A stretch of DNA of 64,000 nucleotides, taken from the NCBI RefSeq assembly GCF_934294775.1, contig NZ_CAKRAH010000004.1:35696-99695 (forward strand), given 5' to 3'. The stretch's first letter is position 1, and every line of letters begins with the position of its first letter. This stretch comes from an uncultured Dorea sp. (GTDB lineage: Bacteria > Bacillota > Clostridia > Lachnospirales > Lachnospiraceae). The position numbers and the translations under genes are program-made. The notes under the pieces were generated by a model. It worked only from the letters and a program-made list of their open reading frames with translations, was not told where the DNA came from and did not search any database. Positions 33,612 to 41,667 of the stretch are shown here, one piece after another.

Positions 33612-34373
33612 CTACAACCGGTACATCTTTCTTGCATTCTTTTCCGTCTGCTCTACTACTTCTTCGTAAGTCAGTCCCTTTAACGTTGCGATCTTTTCCG
33701 CCACATAGCGGATGTATGCAGAGTTATTTCTCTTTCCGCGGTTTGGTTCCGGTGCCATGTATGGGCAGTCGGTCTCCAGTACGATCGAAGTTAATGGAAT
33801 TTCTTCTACAACTTCCTTTAGCTTCTTCGCATTTTTAAATGTCACAACACCACCGACACCAATATAATAGCCCATCTTGACATATTCCCTTGCCATCTCT
33901 TTTGAATAAGAATAGCAATGAATAACTCCGCTCAGATCCGATGCATGTTCTTTCACAATATTCATCGTATCTTCCGCCGCTTCCCTGCTGTGGATCAGTA
34001 CCGGAAGATCCAGCTCTCTTGCAAGTTCCAGCTGTCTTATGAACCACTTTTTCTGTATGTCTCTTGGCTCATTGTCCCAATAATAATCCAGACCGATCTC
34101 GCCTACTGCGACAACCTTTTCATATCTGAATAACTCTTTCATCTTTGCAAATGTCTCTTCATTCAGACTTCCAACCTCATCCGGATGGATTCCAACTGCC
34201 GCATACATAAATGGATATTGTTCCGCAAGCGCAACAACCTTCTCACATGAATCATACGCTGCACTGACATTCACAATGGTTCCTACTCCCTGTTCTTTCA
34301 TAGAATTTAATAATTCTTCTCTGTCTTCATTAAACTGCTCATCATCATAATGTGCATGTGTATCAAATATCAT
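33612..34373 (-). CDS. tatD: TatD-family metal-dependent DNase
   Basis: TatD proteins are TIM-barrel metal-dependent nucleases linked to DNA repair and quality control. Motifs in order are MIFDTHAHYDD (His5, His7), AVGIHPDEV, AVGEIGLDYYW (metal-bridging Glu), PVLIHSREA, VIHCYS and LETDCPYMAP (final Asp). I start at the ATG before IFDTHA because GGAGG lies just upstream; an earlier in-frame ATG would add 15 atypical residues. In Firmicutes it normally follows metG, as here, but a DnaA-box cluster and a terminator lie between the two. Confidence 0.94.
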   Translation of the reverse strand: MIFDTHAHYDDEQFNEDREELLNSMKEQGVGTIVNVSAAYDSCEKVVALAEQYPFMYAAVGIHPDEVGSLNEETFAKMKELFRYEKVVAVGEIGLDYYWDNEPRDIQKKWFIRQLELARELDLPVLIHSREAAEDTMNIVKEHASDLSGVIHCYSYSKEMAREYVKMGYYIGVGGVVTFKNAKKLKEVVEEIPLTSIVLETDCPYMAPEPNRGKRNNSAYIRYVAEKIATLKGLTYEEVVEQTEKNARKMYRL

Positions 34374-34450
34374 ATATCCTCCGCATCCCGGGACATTTTT
34401 CACCCACCCGGTCTTCATACTTTATATCTTATCCTAAATATCATCTCTTC

Positions 34451-34537
34451 TTTTCCACACGTTATCCCAAGGATTTTCATGGTTATCCCACCCTTATCCC
34501 AAGGTTATCCACAGACTTATCCACATCATGTGGATAA
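34451..34537. promoter_or_regulatory. Helically phased DnaA-box cluster
   Basis: Plus-strand boxes lie at 34451 (TTTTCCACA), 34462 (TTATCCCAA), 34483 (TTATCCCAC), 34494 (TTATCCCAA), 34505 (TTATCCACA) and 34517 (TTATCCACA), with one inverted box at 34529-34537 (TGTGGATAA). Start-to-start distances are 11, 21, 11, 11, 12 and 12 bases, so the boxes lie on one face of the helix. Two plus-strand boxes and the inverted one are perfect. No dnaA or dnaN gene and no strand switch is present, so this is better read as a DnaA-binding locus than as the main origin. Confidence 0.8.
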
Positions 34538-34579
34538 CTCACATGCCAGGCACATCATATAGTTGTGTGAAAGAGATTT

Positions 34580-34672
34580 ATAGAACCTGCCACTGGCCGT
34601 TTCTTCCGAACGCAAGGCGTACACAAAAGAACGGGGGATTTTTCGCAATCCTCCGTCCTTGTTTTCTTATAT
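34580..34672 (-). terminator. Composite repeat and terminator after metG
   Basis: Positions 34580-34600 hold a worn family-1 palindrome half (TAGAACCTGCCACTGGC). Next to it, GACGGGGGATT-like and AATCCTCCGTC-like arms (34628-34665) with TTTTCTT on the minus-strand side form a hairpin typical of the GGGGACGG family. It lies directly after the metG stop and should end that transcript. Confidence 0.65.
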
Positions 34673-34675
34673 ATA

Positions 34676-36616
34676 TTAGCAGATCTCTGCACCAGCCGGC
34701 ATGTTCTTCTCCGGTGTCATAAGTGCAAGATTCCCTTCTGCATCTTCCGCACACAGCAACATACCCTCAGATAATACTCCGGCAAGTTTTGCAGGTTTTA
34801 AGTTCACAAGAACCATAACCTTCTTACCAACCATCTCTTCTGCTGAGTAGTGTTTCTTAATTCCGGATACGATCTGTTTTACTTCACTTCCGATCTTAAC
34901 CTGTGAGCAGAGAAGCTTCTTGGATTTTTTCACTTCTTCGCAAGCGATGATCTCACCAACCTGGAACTGCATCTTTCCGAAATCATCGAATGTGATCTCT
35001 GGTTTTGCTTCGATGTCGATCACTTCTTCATCTGCTTCTTCTTTTTCCTCTTCTTTTTCTTCTACATGTGGATGAAGTTCTTCTACTTTTTTCATAACCT
35101 CATTCACATCCAGTCTTGCGAAAAGAATCTCTGGTTTCTCTGTTACTTTTCCGTCTCCAAGCTGTGCAAGGATCTTCTCAGATGTCTCTGGCATGAATGA
35201 TTCCAGAAGTTTTGCACCTGCTTTGATGCTCTCGATCAGGTTGTAGAGAACTGTCTCCAGACGGTCTTTCTTAGCCTCATCCTTTGCAAGTGCCCATGGC
35301 ATGGTCTCGTCGATGTATTTGTTGCAGCGTTTGAACAATACGAAGATCTCTGTGATCGCATCTGCAACACGCAGCTCATCCATCTTCGCATCGACTCTCT
35401 TCGGTGTATCTTCTGTTACAACCTTAAGATCTGCATCGACAGCCTTTTCTTCTTCTGTCTCGGCAACACCCTTATCTGTTACAACACCGCCGAAATATTT
35501 ATTTGTCATGGAAATGGTTCTGTTCACCAGGTTTCCAAGTGTATTAGCAAGGTCAGAGTTCATACGCTCTACCATCAGCTCCCATGAGATCACACCATCA
35601 TTTTCAAATGGCATCTCGTGAAGCACAAAGTAACGTACTGCATCTACTCCGAAGAAATCAACCAGCTCATCTGCGTAAAGTACATTTCCTTTGGATTTAC
35701 TCATCTTACCGTCGCCCTGCAGAAGCCATGGATGTCCGAATACCTGTTTTGGAAGTGGAAGATCCAGTGCCATCAGGAAGATTGGCCAGTAAATCGTATG
35801 GAAACGGATGATATCTTTTCCGATCAGATGAAGGTCTGCAGGCCAGTTCTTATTAAACTGTTCTGTGCTTTCTCCGTCACAGTTATATCCGATTCCTGTG
35901 ATATAGTTGGTCAGCGCATCAAGCCATACGTATATGACATGTTTTGGATCGAAGTCTACCGGGATTCCCCACTTGAAGGATGTTCTGGATACGCACAGAT
36001 CCTGAAGTCCCGGAAGCAGGAAGTTATTCATCATTTCATTTTTACGTGATACAGGCTGGATGAACTCTGGATGCTCATTGATATAATTGATCAGTCTGTC
36101 TGCATATTTGCTCATCTTGAAGAAATATGCCTCTTCTTTTGCAGGCTTACATTCACGTCCGCAGTCCGGGCATTTACCGTCTACTAACTGAGACTCTGTC
36201 CAGAAAGACTCGCATGGAGTACAGTACATTCCTTCGTATGCTCCTTTGTAAATGTCTCCCTGATCGTACAGTTTTTTGAAAATCTTCTTAACCTGTGCTT
36301 CGTGATCTTCATCTGTTGTACGGATGAATTTGTCATAAGAAGTGTTCATCAGATCCCAGATCTTCTTGATCTCGCCTGCTGCATTGTCAACGAATTCCTT
36401 TGGTGTAACACCTGCTTCGTCTGCCTTCAGCTCGATCTTCTGCCCATGTTCATCTGTTCCTGTCTGGAAGAATACATCGTATCCCTGACTTCTTTTATAT
36501 CTTGCAATGGCATCTGCCAGCACGATCTCGTATGTGTTACCGATGTGCGGTTTGCCTGATGCATAAGCGATTGCTGTTGTAATATAATATTTTCCTTTAT
36601 TACATTTTTCACACAT
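34676..36616 (-). CDS. metG: Methionyl-tRNA synthetase
   Basis: MetRS charges tRNA-Met. The class I HIGH motif is GKPHIGNTYEIV near residue 20, a four-cysteine zinc knuckle (CTPC...CPDC) lies near residue 130, and KMSKS appears as GKMSKSKGN near residue 300. The C-terminal 110 residues are an EMAP/Trbp111-type tRNA-binding domain (FQVGEIIACEEVKKSKKLL), joined by an acidic linker rich in Glu. I use the ATG before CEKCNKG, which has AAAGGAGAG upstream; the longer frame begins before this site. A methionine T-box leader precedes it. Confidence 0.96.
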   Translation of the reverse strand: MCEKCNKGKYYITTAIAYASGKPHIGNTYEIVLADAIARYKRSQGYDVFFQTGTDEHGQKIELKADEAGVTPKEFVDNAAGEIKKIWDLMNTSYDKFIRTTDEDHEAQVKKIFKKLYDQGDIYKGAYEGMYCTPCESFWTESQLVDGKCPDCGRECKPAKEEAYFFKMSKYADRLINYINEHPEFIQPVSRKNEMMNNFLLPGLQDLCVSRTSFKWGIPVDFDPKHVIYVWLDALTNYITGIGYNCDGESTEQFNKNWPADLHLIGKDIIRFHTIYWPIFLMALDLPLPKQVFGHPWLLQGDGKMSKSKGNVLYADELVDFFGVDAVRYFVLHEMPFENDGVISWELMVERMNSDLANTLGNLVNRTISMTNKYFGGVVTDKGVAETEEEKAVDADLKVVTEDTPKRVDAKMDELRVADAITEIFVLFKRCNKYIDETMPWALAKDEAKKDRLETVLYNLIESIKAGAKLLESFMPETSEKILAQLGDGKVTEKPEILFARLDVNEVMKKVEELHPHVEEKEEEKEEADEEVIDIEAKPEITFDDFGKMQFQVGEIIACEEVKKSKKLLCSQVKIGSEVKQIVSGIKKHYSAEEMVGKKVMVLVNLKPAKLAGVLSEGMLLCAEDAEGNLALMTPEKNMPAGAEIC

Positions 36617-36728
36617 GTTTTTTCTCTCTCCTTTTATGTTTCCTGAATATATGGTTTTCAACTTCTGTTTTCTTTTAACGTCTCAACAGCTTTCTGAACC
36701 GGATCCCGGACTTTTCTTGCATACTTTG

Positions 36729-36769
36729 GTATACAAAAGAACCTGCCGCCGGCAACTTCTCTTGTGTAC
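36729..36769. repeat. Dispersed palindrome family 1, copy D
   Basis: GTATACAA...AGAACCTGCC and GGCAACTTCTCTTGTGTAC form a 41-nt imperfect palindrome inside the metG leader, between the T-box terminator and the start codon. The outer CTTTGG flank matches other copies. A second hairpin, GAGCCTGTCT/AGACACTCTC, follows at 36775-36796. Since it lies in the transcribed leader it could affect metG mRNA stability. Confidence 0.7.
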
Positions 36770-36797
36770 TTTAGAGCCTGTCTCAAGACACTCTCTA

Positions 36798-37232
36798 GTA
36801 TAAAAAAATCTCCCCTGCATTCACTCCTCATAACTTCTGTTATAGTTCATAAATCCCAGGGAAGACGAAAATCCGTGTTACCACTTCCATTCACCATCTG
36901 CCTCACGGCAAATGACCTCTGCTGGTGAAGTATATCTATACATTTTTTTGCAGATATATTACATTCTTCATGTATCTGTAAATATGTGCTTTGTCTATAC
37001 CACACCTTACCGCTATAAAGGGCGGAGCCCTTCGTGAACTTACATCTTTGTCTGTTTTATCCACACTCATCAATGCTCATCCACACCGCTCAGTAAGCCA
37101 TCTTCTGTAACGTTCCACCTGTCCCTCTCAGCAACAGACTGCCTTTCTATCACCGGCAGTTTACGGGATTCTCTGTAAGATTTCCTGCTACATACTCTCT
37201 TCATCACTGCGTTTTTCATATATCCATTCGTA
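36798..37232 (-). promoter_or_regulatory. Methionine T-box riboswitch of metG
   Basis: On the minus strand the leader starts with a stem I region containing GAAGAGAGTA (37190-37205 area) and CAGAGAATCCC. A GGTGGAAC block comes next, then a specifier loop whose ATG codon (37099-37101) matches methionine. The T-box sequence GGAAGTGGTAACACGG is at about 36874-36889, followed by a terminator stem (TCTTCCCTG with CAGGGGAGA) and seven T at 36803-36809. Uncharged tRNA-Met would pair with the specifier and T-box and favour read-through into metG. About 150 bases between stem I and the antiterminator are longer than usual. Confidence 0.85.
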
Positions 37233-37238
37233 ATGTAA

Positions 37239-37268
37239 ATCGTAGCATACAAGCGGGCGGGATGTCAA
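37239..37268 (-). promoter_or_regulatory. Promoter of the metG T-box leader
   Basis: Minus strand: TTGACA (37263-37268), 18-base spacer, TACGAT (37239-37244). Transcription would start near 37232, just before the T-box. Confidence 0.65.
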
Positions 37269-37309
37269 GGTCTAACCCCATCGCGGGCATATTTCCACTC
37301 TTCGCATCA

Positions 37310-37338
37310 TTGACGCTCCCCTCCAGAAAGCTTATAAT
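37310..37338 (+). promoter_or_regulatory. Promoter of azlCD
   Basis: TTGACG (37310-37315) and TATAAT (37333-37338) with a 17-base spacer form a near-consensus housekeeping promoter about 50 bases before azlC. Confidence 0.8.
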
Positions 37339-37389
37339 ATTCTCGGTATGAAATCATAGAAAATATACATAAGATTGGGGAATTTTATT

Positions 37390-38178
37390 ATGACCAGAAG
37401 ACAACACTTTACCGCTGGTTTCAAAGACGGGATACCGATCTGTCTTGGATACATAGCGGTTTCATTTACATTTGGTATCATGGCGAAAAAGGTCGGTATA
37501 TCGATCTTTGATGCAGTTCTGATCTCACTTACTAATGTGACCAGTGCCGGGCAGTTTGCAGGACTGTCGCTGATCACATCGACGGCTTCTTTTATAGAGA
37601 TGGCCATCACACAGCTGATCATCAACTTAAGATACTGCCTGATGTCCTGTGCGCTCTCACAGAAGATTGATCCAGAAGCACCTCTGATCCACCGGTTCCT
37701 GGTTGCATATGGTGTGACGGATGAGATCTTTGGTGTCACGGTCTGCAAGGGCGGTAAATTAAGTCCGTTTTATTCCTATGGTGTTATATTTATCTCCGTA
37801 TTCGGATGGGTACTTGGAACATTTCTTGGAGCTCTGTCTGGAAGTATCCTGCCGGCACGTGTTGTCAGCGCACTCAGTGTTGCACTCTATGGTATGTTTC
37901 TTGCGATCATTATTCCACCGGCGCGCAATAACCGTGTACTTGCAGGCGTTGTGGCGATTTCCATGGCAGCTAGCTTATTATTCGATAAGACACCCGGACT
38001 TAAGAACATCTCATCCGGATTCCGTATTATTATCATTACTTTAATCATTGCCGGAATCGCTGCTTACTTCTTCCCGGTTAAGGAAGATGAGTACGATGAA
38101 CTGGAAGAAGCAGGCGAATTAAACGGCGGCAATGGTTCCGTTAACAATACAAAGGAGGGCGCTCACCATGAATCATAA
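37390..38178 (+). CDS. azlC: AzlC-family branched-chain amino acid exporter subunit
   Basis: This membrane protein of about 262 residues has the AzlC pattern: FKDGIPICLGYIAVSFTFGIMAKKVG, LTNVTSAGQFAGL, ITQLIINLRYCLMSCALSQK, then GVTDEIFGVT. It forms, with AzlD, an exporter of branched-chain and related amino acids. I start at the ATG before TRRQHF, since the longer frame begins with TTG inside the binding site. It overlaps azlD by 11 bases. Its acidic C-terminal tail after the last helix is probably cytoplasmic. Confidence 0.92.
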   Translation: MTRRQHFTAGFKDGIPICLGYIAVSFTFGIMAKKVGISIFDAVLISLTNVTSAGQFAGLSLITSTASFIEMAITQLIINLRYCLMSCALSQKIDPEAPLIHRFLVAYGVTDEIFGVTVCKGGKLSPFYSYGVIFISVFGWVLGTFLGALSGSILPARVVSALSVALYGMFLAIIIPPARNNRVLAGVVAISMAASLLFDKTPGLKNISSGFRIIIITLIIAGIAAYFFPVKEDEYDELEEAGELNGGNGSVNNTKEGAHHES

Positions 38179-38479
38179 TATTTATATCTATATATTTGTT
38201 ATGGCGGCAGTTACTTACCTGATCCGTATGCTTCCGCTGACACTGATCCGCAAAGAGATCAAGAGCACATATATCAAGTCATTTTTATATTATGTCCCTT
38301 ACGTGACCCTGGCAGCCATGACATTTCCGGCGATTCTAAGTGCGACTGCTAATATCTGGTCGGCATGGGTTGGATTCATCATTGCGATCGTGCTTGCATA
38401 TAAAGGAAAAAGCCTGCTTAAGGTGTCGATATTTGCCTGCCTTGGTGTATTTATCGTGGAGCTGATTACCGGACTCTAA
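38168..38479 (+). CDS. azlD: AzlD-family branched-chain amino acid exporter subunit
   Basis: The 103 residues have four hydrophobic helices and the AzlD signature TYLIRMLPLTLIRKEIKSTYIKSFLYYVPYVTLAAMTFP (YLIRMLP and YVPYVTLAAMTFP blocks). It is the small obligate partner of AzlC. The chosen ATG has AAGGAGG at normal spacing within the end of azlC, so the two are translationally coupled. Confidence 0.92.
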   Translation: MNHNIYIYIFVMAAVTYLIRMLPLTLIRKEIKSTYIKSFLYYVPYVTLAAMTFPAILSATANIWSAWVGFIIAIVLAYKGKSLLKVSIFACLGVFIVELITGL

Positions 38480-38510
38480 TTAGCCACAAGCAGAAATACT
38501 ACAGCATCTG

Positions 38511-38604
38511 ATACCACATCTTCCGAAAAATAATTCCTGCAATCTACATGCCACACTTTGTGGGAGATATATCTTGCAGAAAGCATTTTTCAGACACTCT
38601 CTAG
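38511..38604 (-). repeat. MITE-like palindromic element, copy 2
   Basis: Read on the minus strand, it runs CTAGAGAGTGTCTGAAAAAT, TTTCTGCAAGATATATC, then AAAGTGTGGCATGTAGATTG, CAGGAATTATTTTTCGGA. The blocks and their order match the copies at 121-190 and 44183-44276. TGCAGAAA/TTTCTGCA-like and AAAAAT/ATTTTT arms pair across the centre. It lies between azlD and the DUF885 gene and carries no coding sequence. Confidence 0.65.
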
Positions 38605-38641
38605 CACTGCTGATATATGTCATGCATATTTGAAAAAACAT

Positions 38642-38683
38642 CCCCATATAAATAATAATAAATTATTTGTATGGGGCCTTTTT
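38642..38683 (+). terminator. Hairpin with T run ending at the DUF885 start codon
   Basis: CCCCATA and TATGGGG flank an A/T loop of about 22 bases, followed by CCTTTTT and then the ATG at 38684. It looks like a terminator of azlCD, yet the GGGG on its right arm is the only candidate ribosome binding site for the next gene. It could instead gate that gene's translation. Confidence 0.5.
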
Positions 38684-40573
38684 ATGCAACATCTCCTGAA
38701 ACAGATCAAGCGGAAATCCATCCGGATGCTCCTGATTCCTCTCATCACATCACTACTTCTTCTGGTCCTGCTCCCACATCTTCACCCAACTACCGATCAG
38801 GCATTTTCAAAATATACATCAGCCCTTTTCCGACAGGAAATCAGCGGCAACACCATCACACTTCACTACACATTAAAAAATCCATCCTCCTATGGCATCA
38901 AAAATATCCCCATTACATATGGACAATGTGTCACCGATCCCGGGCTTGTCCGTGCAAGTATCGAAAATGAACAGACAAAGCTTCACGCATACAACAAGCA
39001 CGCCCTTTCTTCAAAGAATCAGCTGACTTACGACGTCTTAAATGACTACCTGGAATCCGCCTCCAATCTGGCCCCTTACACACTTTATGACGAACCATTC
39101 GCCCCACTGACCGGAACCCAGTCCCAGCTTCCGGTCATTTTGTCCGAGTACCGTTTTTATAATACTACGGATGTTGATCATTATCTGAAGCTCCTTACAA
39201 AGACGCCGGAATATTTCCGTTCTCTTTTGAACTTTGAACAGACCAAGGCCGAATCCGGGTTATTCATGGCTTCTTACACGGCAGATTCCATTATCAAAGA
39301 ATGTCAGGATTTTGTGAATCTAAAGGAAAGTAACTATCTGTATTCTTCTTTCGTTAGCCGTCTGGATGAACTGGCATCTTCCAAAGACGCTTCTCTTACG
39401 GATGACCAGCGGAAATCCTACACCGAGATTAATTCCTCCTACATACAAAAATACATCTTTCCTGCTTACGAACAGCTGATCACCGGACTTACCGCCTTAC
39501 GGGACTCCGGCAAGAATAACAACGGGCTCTGCTACCTTCCAAATGGCAGGACTTATTACGAATATCTGGTAAAAAGTGAAACCGGCTCATCCCGCAGCAT
39601 CACACAGCTGCAGGAACTTACGAATGCGCAGATTCTTTCTGATCTGACGGCTATGCAGCGGATCCTCAGTAATGACTCATCCGATGCTTCTTCACAGTCT
39701 TCTTCACATAATACGAACGATGCATCTTCGCAATCTTCTTCACACAACACGAACGATACTTCCTCTTCTTCACAATCATCCTCAGATACTACAGAAAATA
39801 CTTCTCCGACATCTGACATCTTCAGTTCTCAGGGCACGAAGCTTGATAATCTGACTCCGGAAAAAATCTTATCCACATTATCAGGCAAGATTACTAAGAC
39901 TTTTCCACCGTGTCCGAAGATTCATACACAGGTGAAATACGTCCAGAAGTCTATGGAAGAATATTTAAGCCCTGCATTCTATATGATACCAGCCATTGAT
40001 AATACTTCTGAAAATGTCATCTATATCAATAATGGACATATTACAGACAATCTGTCCCTCTTCACAACGCTCGCCCACGAGGGATATCCGGGACACCTGT
40101 ATCAGAATGTATATTATGCCAGTCTTAATCCAGATCCCATCCGCTGTGTTCTGAACTATGGCGGCTACACCGAAGGCTGGGCCACCTATAGTGAAATGCT
40201 CAGCTACTACTTTTCTTCCCTTTCCAAAGAACAGGCCACACTCTTCCAGCGAAATGCCTCCGTCATCCTCGGTCTGTACGCACTTGCTGACATGGGCATC
40301 CATTATGACGGCTGGAAGCTTGCCGATGCTACAGAATTCTTCCGCACTTATGGAATATCCGATGCCGGAACGATCGAAGATATCTACGACCTGATCATCG
40401 CAGATCCCGCGAATTATCTGAAATACTATATTGGATATCTGGAATTTCTGGAACTAAAAAAAGATGCTATGAAAAAATGGGGCAGTGAATTTTTACAGAT
40501 ACGGTTTCACAAAGCCGTTCTGGAAGTTGGGCCGGCGTCATTTGATGTGATCCGAGATTATGTGCTTAAATAG
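38684..40573 (+). CDS. DUF885-family secreted metallopeptidase
   Basis: The 629 residues start with a positively charged stretch and a strong membrane/signal helix (residues 14-33), so the enzyme is outside or membrane-attached. The C-terminal half has the DUF885 zinc motif HEGYPGH (465-471), a third ligand or acid in EGWATYSE (497-504), and the typical end (DYVLK). A low-complexity Ser/Asn/Thr stretch (about residues 330-375) interrupts the chain in the middle and includes two near-identical copies of DASSQSSSHNTN. An upstream in-frame ATG at 38558 would translate repeat copy 2 and is rejected. Substrate unknown; family members are carboxypeptidase-like. Confidence 0.82.
   Translation: MQHLLKQIKRKSIRMLLIPLITSLLLLVLLPHLHPTTDQAFSKYTSALFRQEISGNTITLHYTLKNPSSYGIKNIPITYGQCVTDPGLVRASIENEQTKLHAYNKHALSSKNQLTYDVLNDYLESASNLAPYTLYDEPFAPLTGTQSQLPVILSEYRFYNTTDVDHYLKLLTKTPEYFRSLLNFEQTKAESGLFMASYTADSIIKECQDFVNLKESNYLYSSFVSRLDELASSKDASLTDDQRKSYTEINSSYIQKYIFPAYEQLITGLTALRDSGKNNNGLCYLPNGRTYYEYLVKSETGSSRSITQLQELTNAQILSDLTAMQRILSNDSSDASSQSSSHNTNDASSQSSSHNTNDTSSSSQSSSDTTENTSPTSDIFSSQGTKLDNLTPEKILSTLSGKITKTFPPCPKIHTQVKYVQKSMEEYLSPAFYMIPAIDNTSENVIYINNGHITDNLSLFTTLAHEGYPGHLYQNVYYASLNPDPIRCVLNYGGYTEGWATYSEMLSYYFSSLSKEQATLFQRNASVILGLYALADMGIHYDGWKLADATEFFRTYGISDAGTIEDIYDLIIADPANYLKYYIGYLEFLELKKDAMKKWGSEFLQIRFHKAVLEVGPASFDVIRDYVLK
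39675..39805 (+). repeat. Ser/Asn codon repeat inside DUF885 gene
   Basis: Near-identical units of about 36 bases (CATCCGATGCTTCTTCACAG and CGATGCATCTTCGCAATCTT with following CTTCACA-ACAC-AACGA) encode DASSQSSSHNTN twice and a diverged DTSSSSQSSSDTTEN. Such a linker can expand or shrink by slippage. Confidence 0.6.
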
Positions 40574-40576
40574 ATA

Positions 40577-40612
40577 AGAGGATTCCCGTTTTTTCCCGGG
40601 AATCCTCCTGAT
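40577..40612. terminator. Hairpin between convergent genes
   Basis: GAGGATTCCCG and CGGGAATCCTC are perfect 11-base arms with a loop of six to eight bases. It lies between the convergent DUF885 and metalloprotease-like genes. The T content after it is modest. Confidence 0.7.
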
Positions 40613-40634
40613 TGTTTCCTGACTGCTTCTCTTG

Positions 40635-41120
40635 TTACGGATGCTCTCGTGTCTCTGCATAATCCAAAACAATTTCTCTTGCATAATATATTGCCTGCCG
40701 TTCACGTTTCGGATCATCATCCAGATAAAGGTCTTTAATCCATTGAAAATAATGTGAAAGTTCATGTGTAATAGAATATAAATTTGCTGCTAATGCATCA
40801 TCTTTATCCTCACATTCTCTTAACAGCTTCGGATAATCACCCACTGCCACTTTTATATATGGTTCTTCCGATTTATCATAAGGTCCAAAAAAGAGTGCTG
40901 AACACTGTTCTCCTTTTGAAGTGACAATGTATTCCCGCTCTTTAAAATATATTGGAACTCTTACAGGAAAATCATATTGTGTTCTAAGCCAGGCAATATA
41001 TTCTTTGCACGCTCTATGCACTTCTTTATCTACTCCTGCATCGAACCGTTGTCTGATCCCAGTTCGCCTGTTTGTGTCTATATACTTACTCCAATCTTTA
41101 CATTCCCACAGTCTTCTCAT
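40635..41120 (-). CDS. Small HExxH metallopeptidase-like protein
   Basis: I do not recognise a named family. The 161 residues contain ITHELSHYFQW, with His119, Glu120 and His123 forming a gluzincin/metzincin-type HExxH zinc motif; a downstream Glu or Asp (REIVLDYAE) could be the third ligand. The protein is soluble and acidic. It ends a minus-strand series of orphan genes behind an RHS remnant, so it may be a displaced polymorphic-toxin domain or a cassette passenger (inference). It starts 14 bases after the small membrane-protein gene. Confidence 0.65.
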   Translation of the reverse strand: MRRLWECKDWSKYIDTNRRTGIRQRFDAGVDKEVHRACKEYIAWLRTQYDFPVRVPIYFKEREYIVTSKGEQCSALFFGPYDKSEEPYIKVAVGDYPKLLRECEDKDDALAANLYSITHELSHYFQWIKDLYLDDDPKRERQAIYYAREIVLDYAETREHP

Positions 41121-41134
41121 AAGTCTTTCCTTTA

Positions 41135-41551
41135 TTATGAAATTTTTTTAATTTTTACAAGTACTTCTGTTCTTTCTTCATAATATAATTTATATTTTTC
41201 TTCCTTTTGAAAACCCCCAACACACATTCTTCCTCTCAAAAGCAGTGGTATATAAAAAGAATCTTCATAGTCACTATCTTTTGATTTTTCAAATTCCACC
41301 ATTCCTCTGTGCTTCCCCATATATATGCCTTGATACTGCTTAATTACAGGCGAGTGAATAGCTGAACACACACTAACTGTATTATCCACACAGAAAATCA
41401 GCACTATTGTATACAAAAGTATCTCCAATACATCGTCTTTTTTTCTTTTTCCTCTAAGGCTTTTTTTCTTTTTTAATAGCAATATTGCCATCCCAATACC
41501 AATAATCACACAATATACTGCATAAAAATATAGACTTCTAAAATCATACAT
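41135..41551 (-). CDS. Small membrane protein, possible immunity-type
   Basis: The 138 residues have two membrane helices (about 6-26 and 44-64) separated by a basic loop (KKKKSLRGKRKK), and a C-terminal beta-rich soluble half. No family recognised. Its ATG overlaps the stop of a preceding short reading frame (TAATG), the kind of coupling found between toxin ends and their immunity genes. G+C is lower than in flanking housekeeping genes. Confidence 0.55.
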   Translation of the reverse strand: MYDFRSLYFYAVYCVIIGIGMAILLLKKKKSLRGKRKKDDVLEILLYTIVLIFCVDNTVSVCSAIHSPVIKQYQGIYMGKHRGMVEFEKSKDSDYEDSFYIPLLLRGRMCVGGFQKEEKYKLYYEERTEVLVKIKKIS

Positions 41552-41667
41552 TACCTTTTCTTCTTTCTTGCTCCTATTATCCCCACAATAAAATAAACCA
41601 TTTTGACTATATAATCTATTCCTTGACCAGCAATTTTACATTCAACATTGGCATTCTTCCAATTATC
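41551..41667 (-). pseudogene. C-terminal fragment preceding the small membrane protein
   Basis: Between the Rpn gene and the membrane-protein gene, an open frame reads DNWKNANVECKIAGQGID followed by YIVKMVYFIVGIIGARKKKR and a stop that overlaps the next ATG. It has no start of its own and a stop lies just upstream. It looks like the end of a longer protein whose body has been replaced by the Rpn gene. Confidence 0.35.

Noticed and set aside
34419..34675. The DnaA-box cluster as the chromosomal origin oriC
   Set aside because: No dnaA, dnaN, rpmH or gidA genes are near, no obvious A+T-rich unwinding element with DnaA-trio repeats adjoins the boxes, and gene orientation does not switch here.
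38558..38683. Upstream start (ATG at 38558) for the DUF885 protein
   Set aside because: The added 42 residues would be encoded by repeat copy 2 and the terminator-like hairpin, and they hide the signal helix from the N-terminus.
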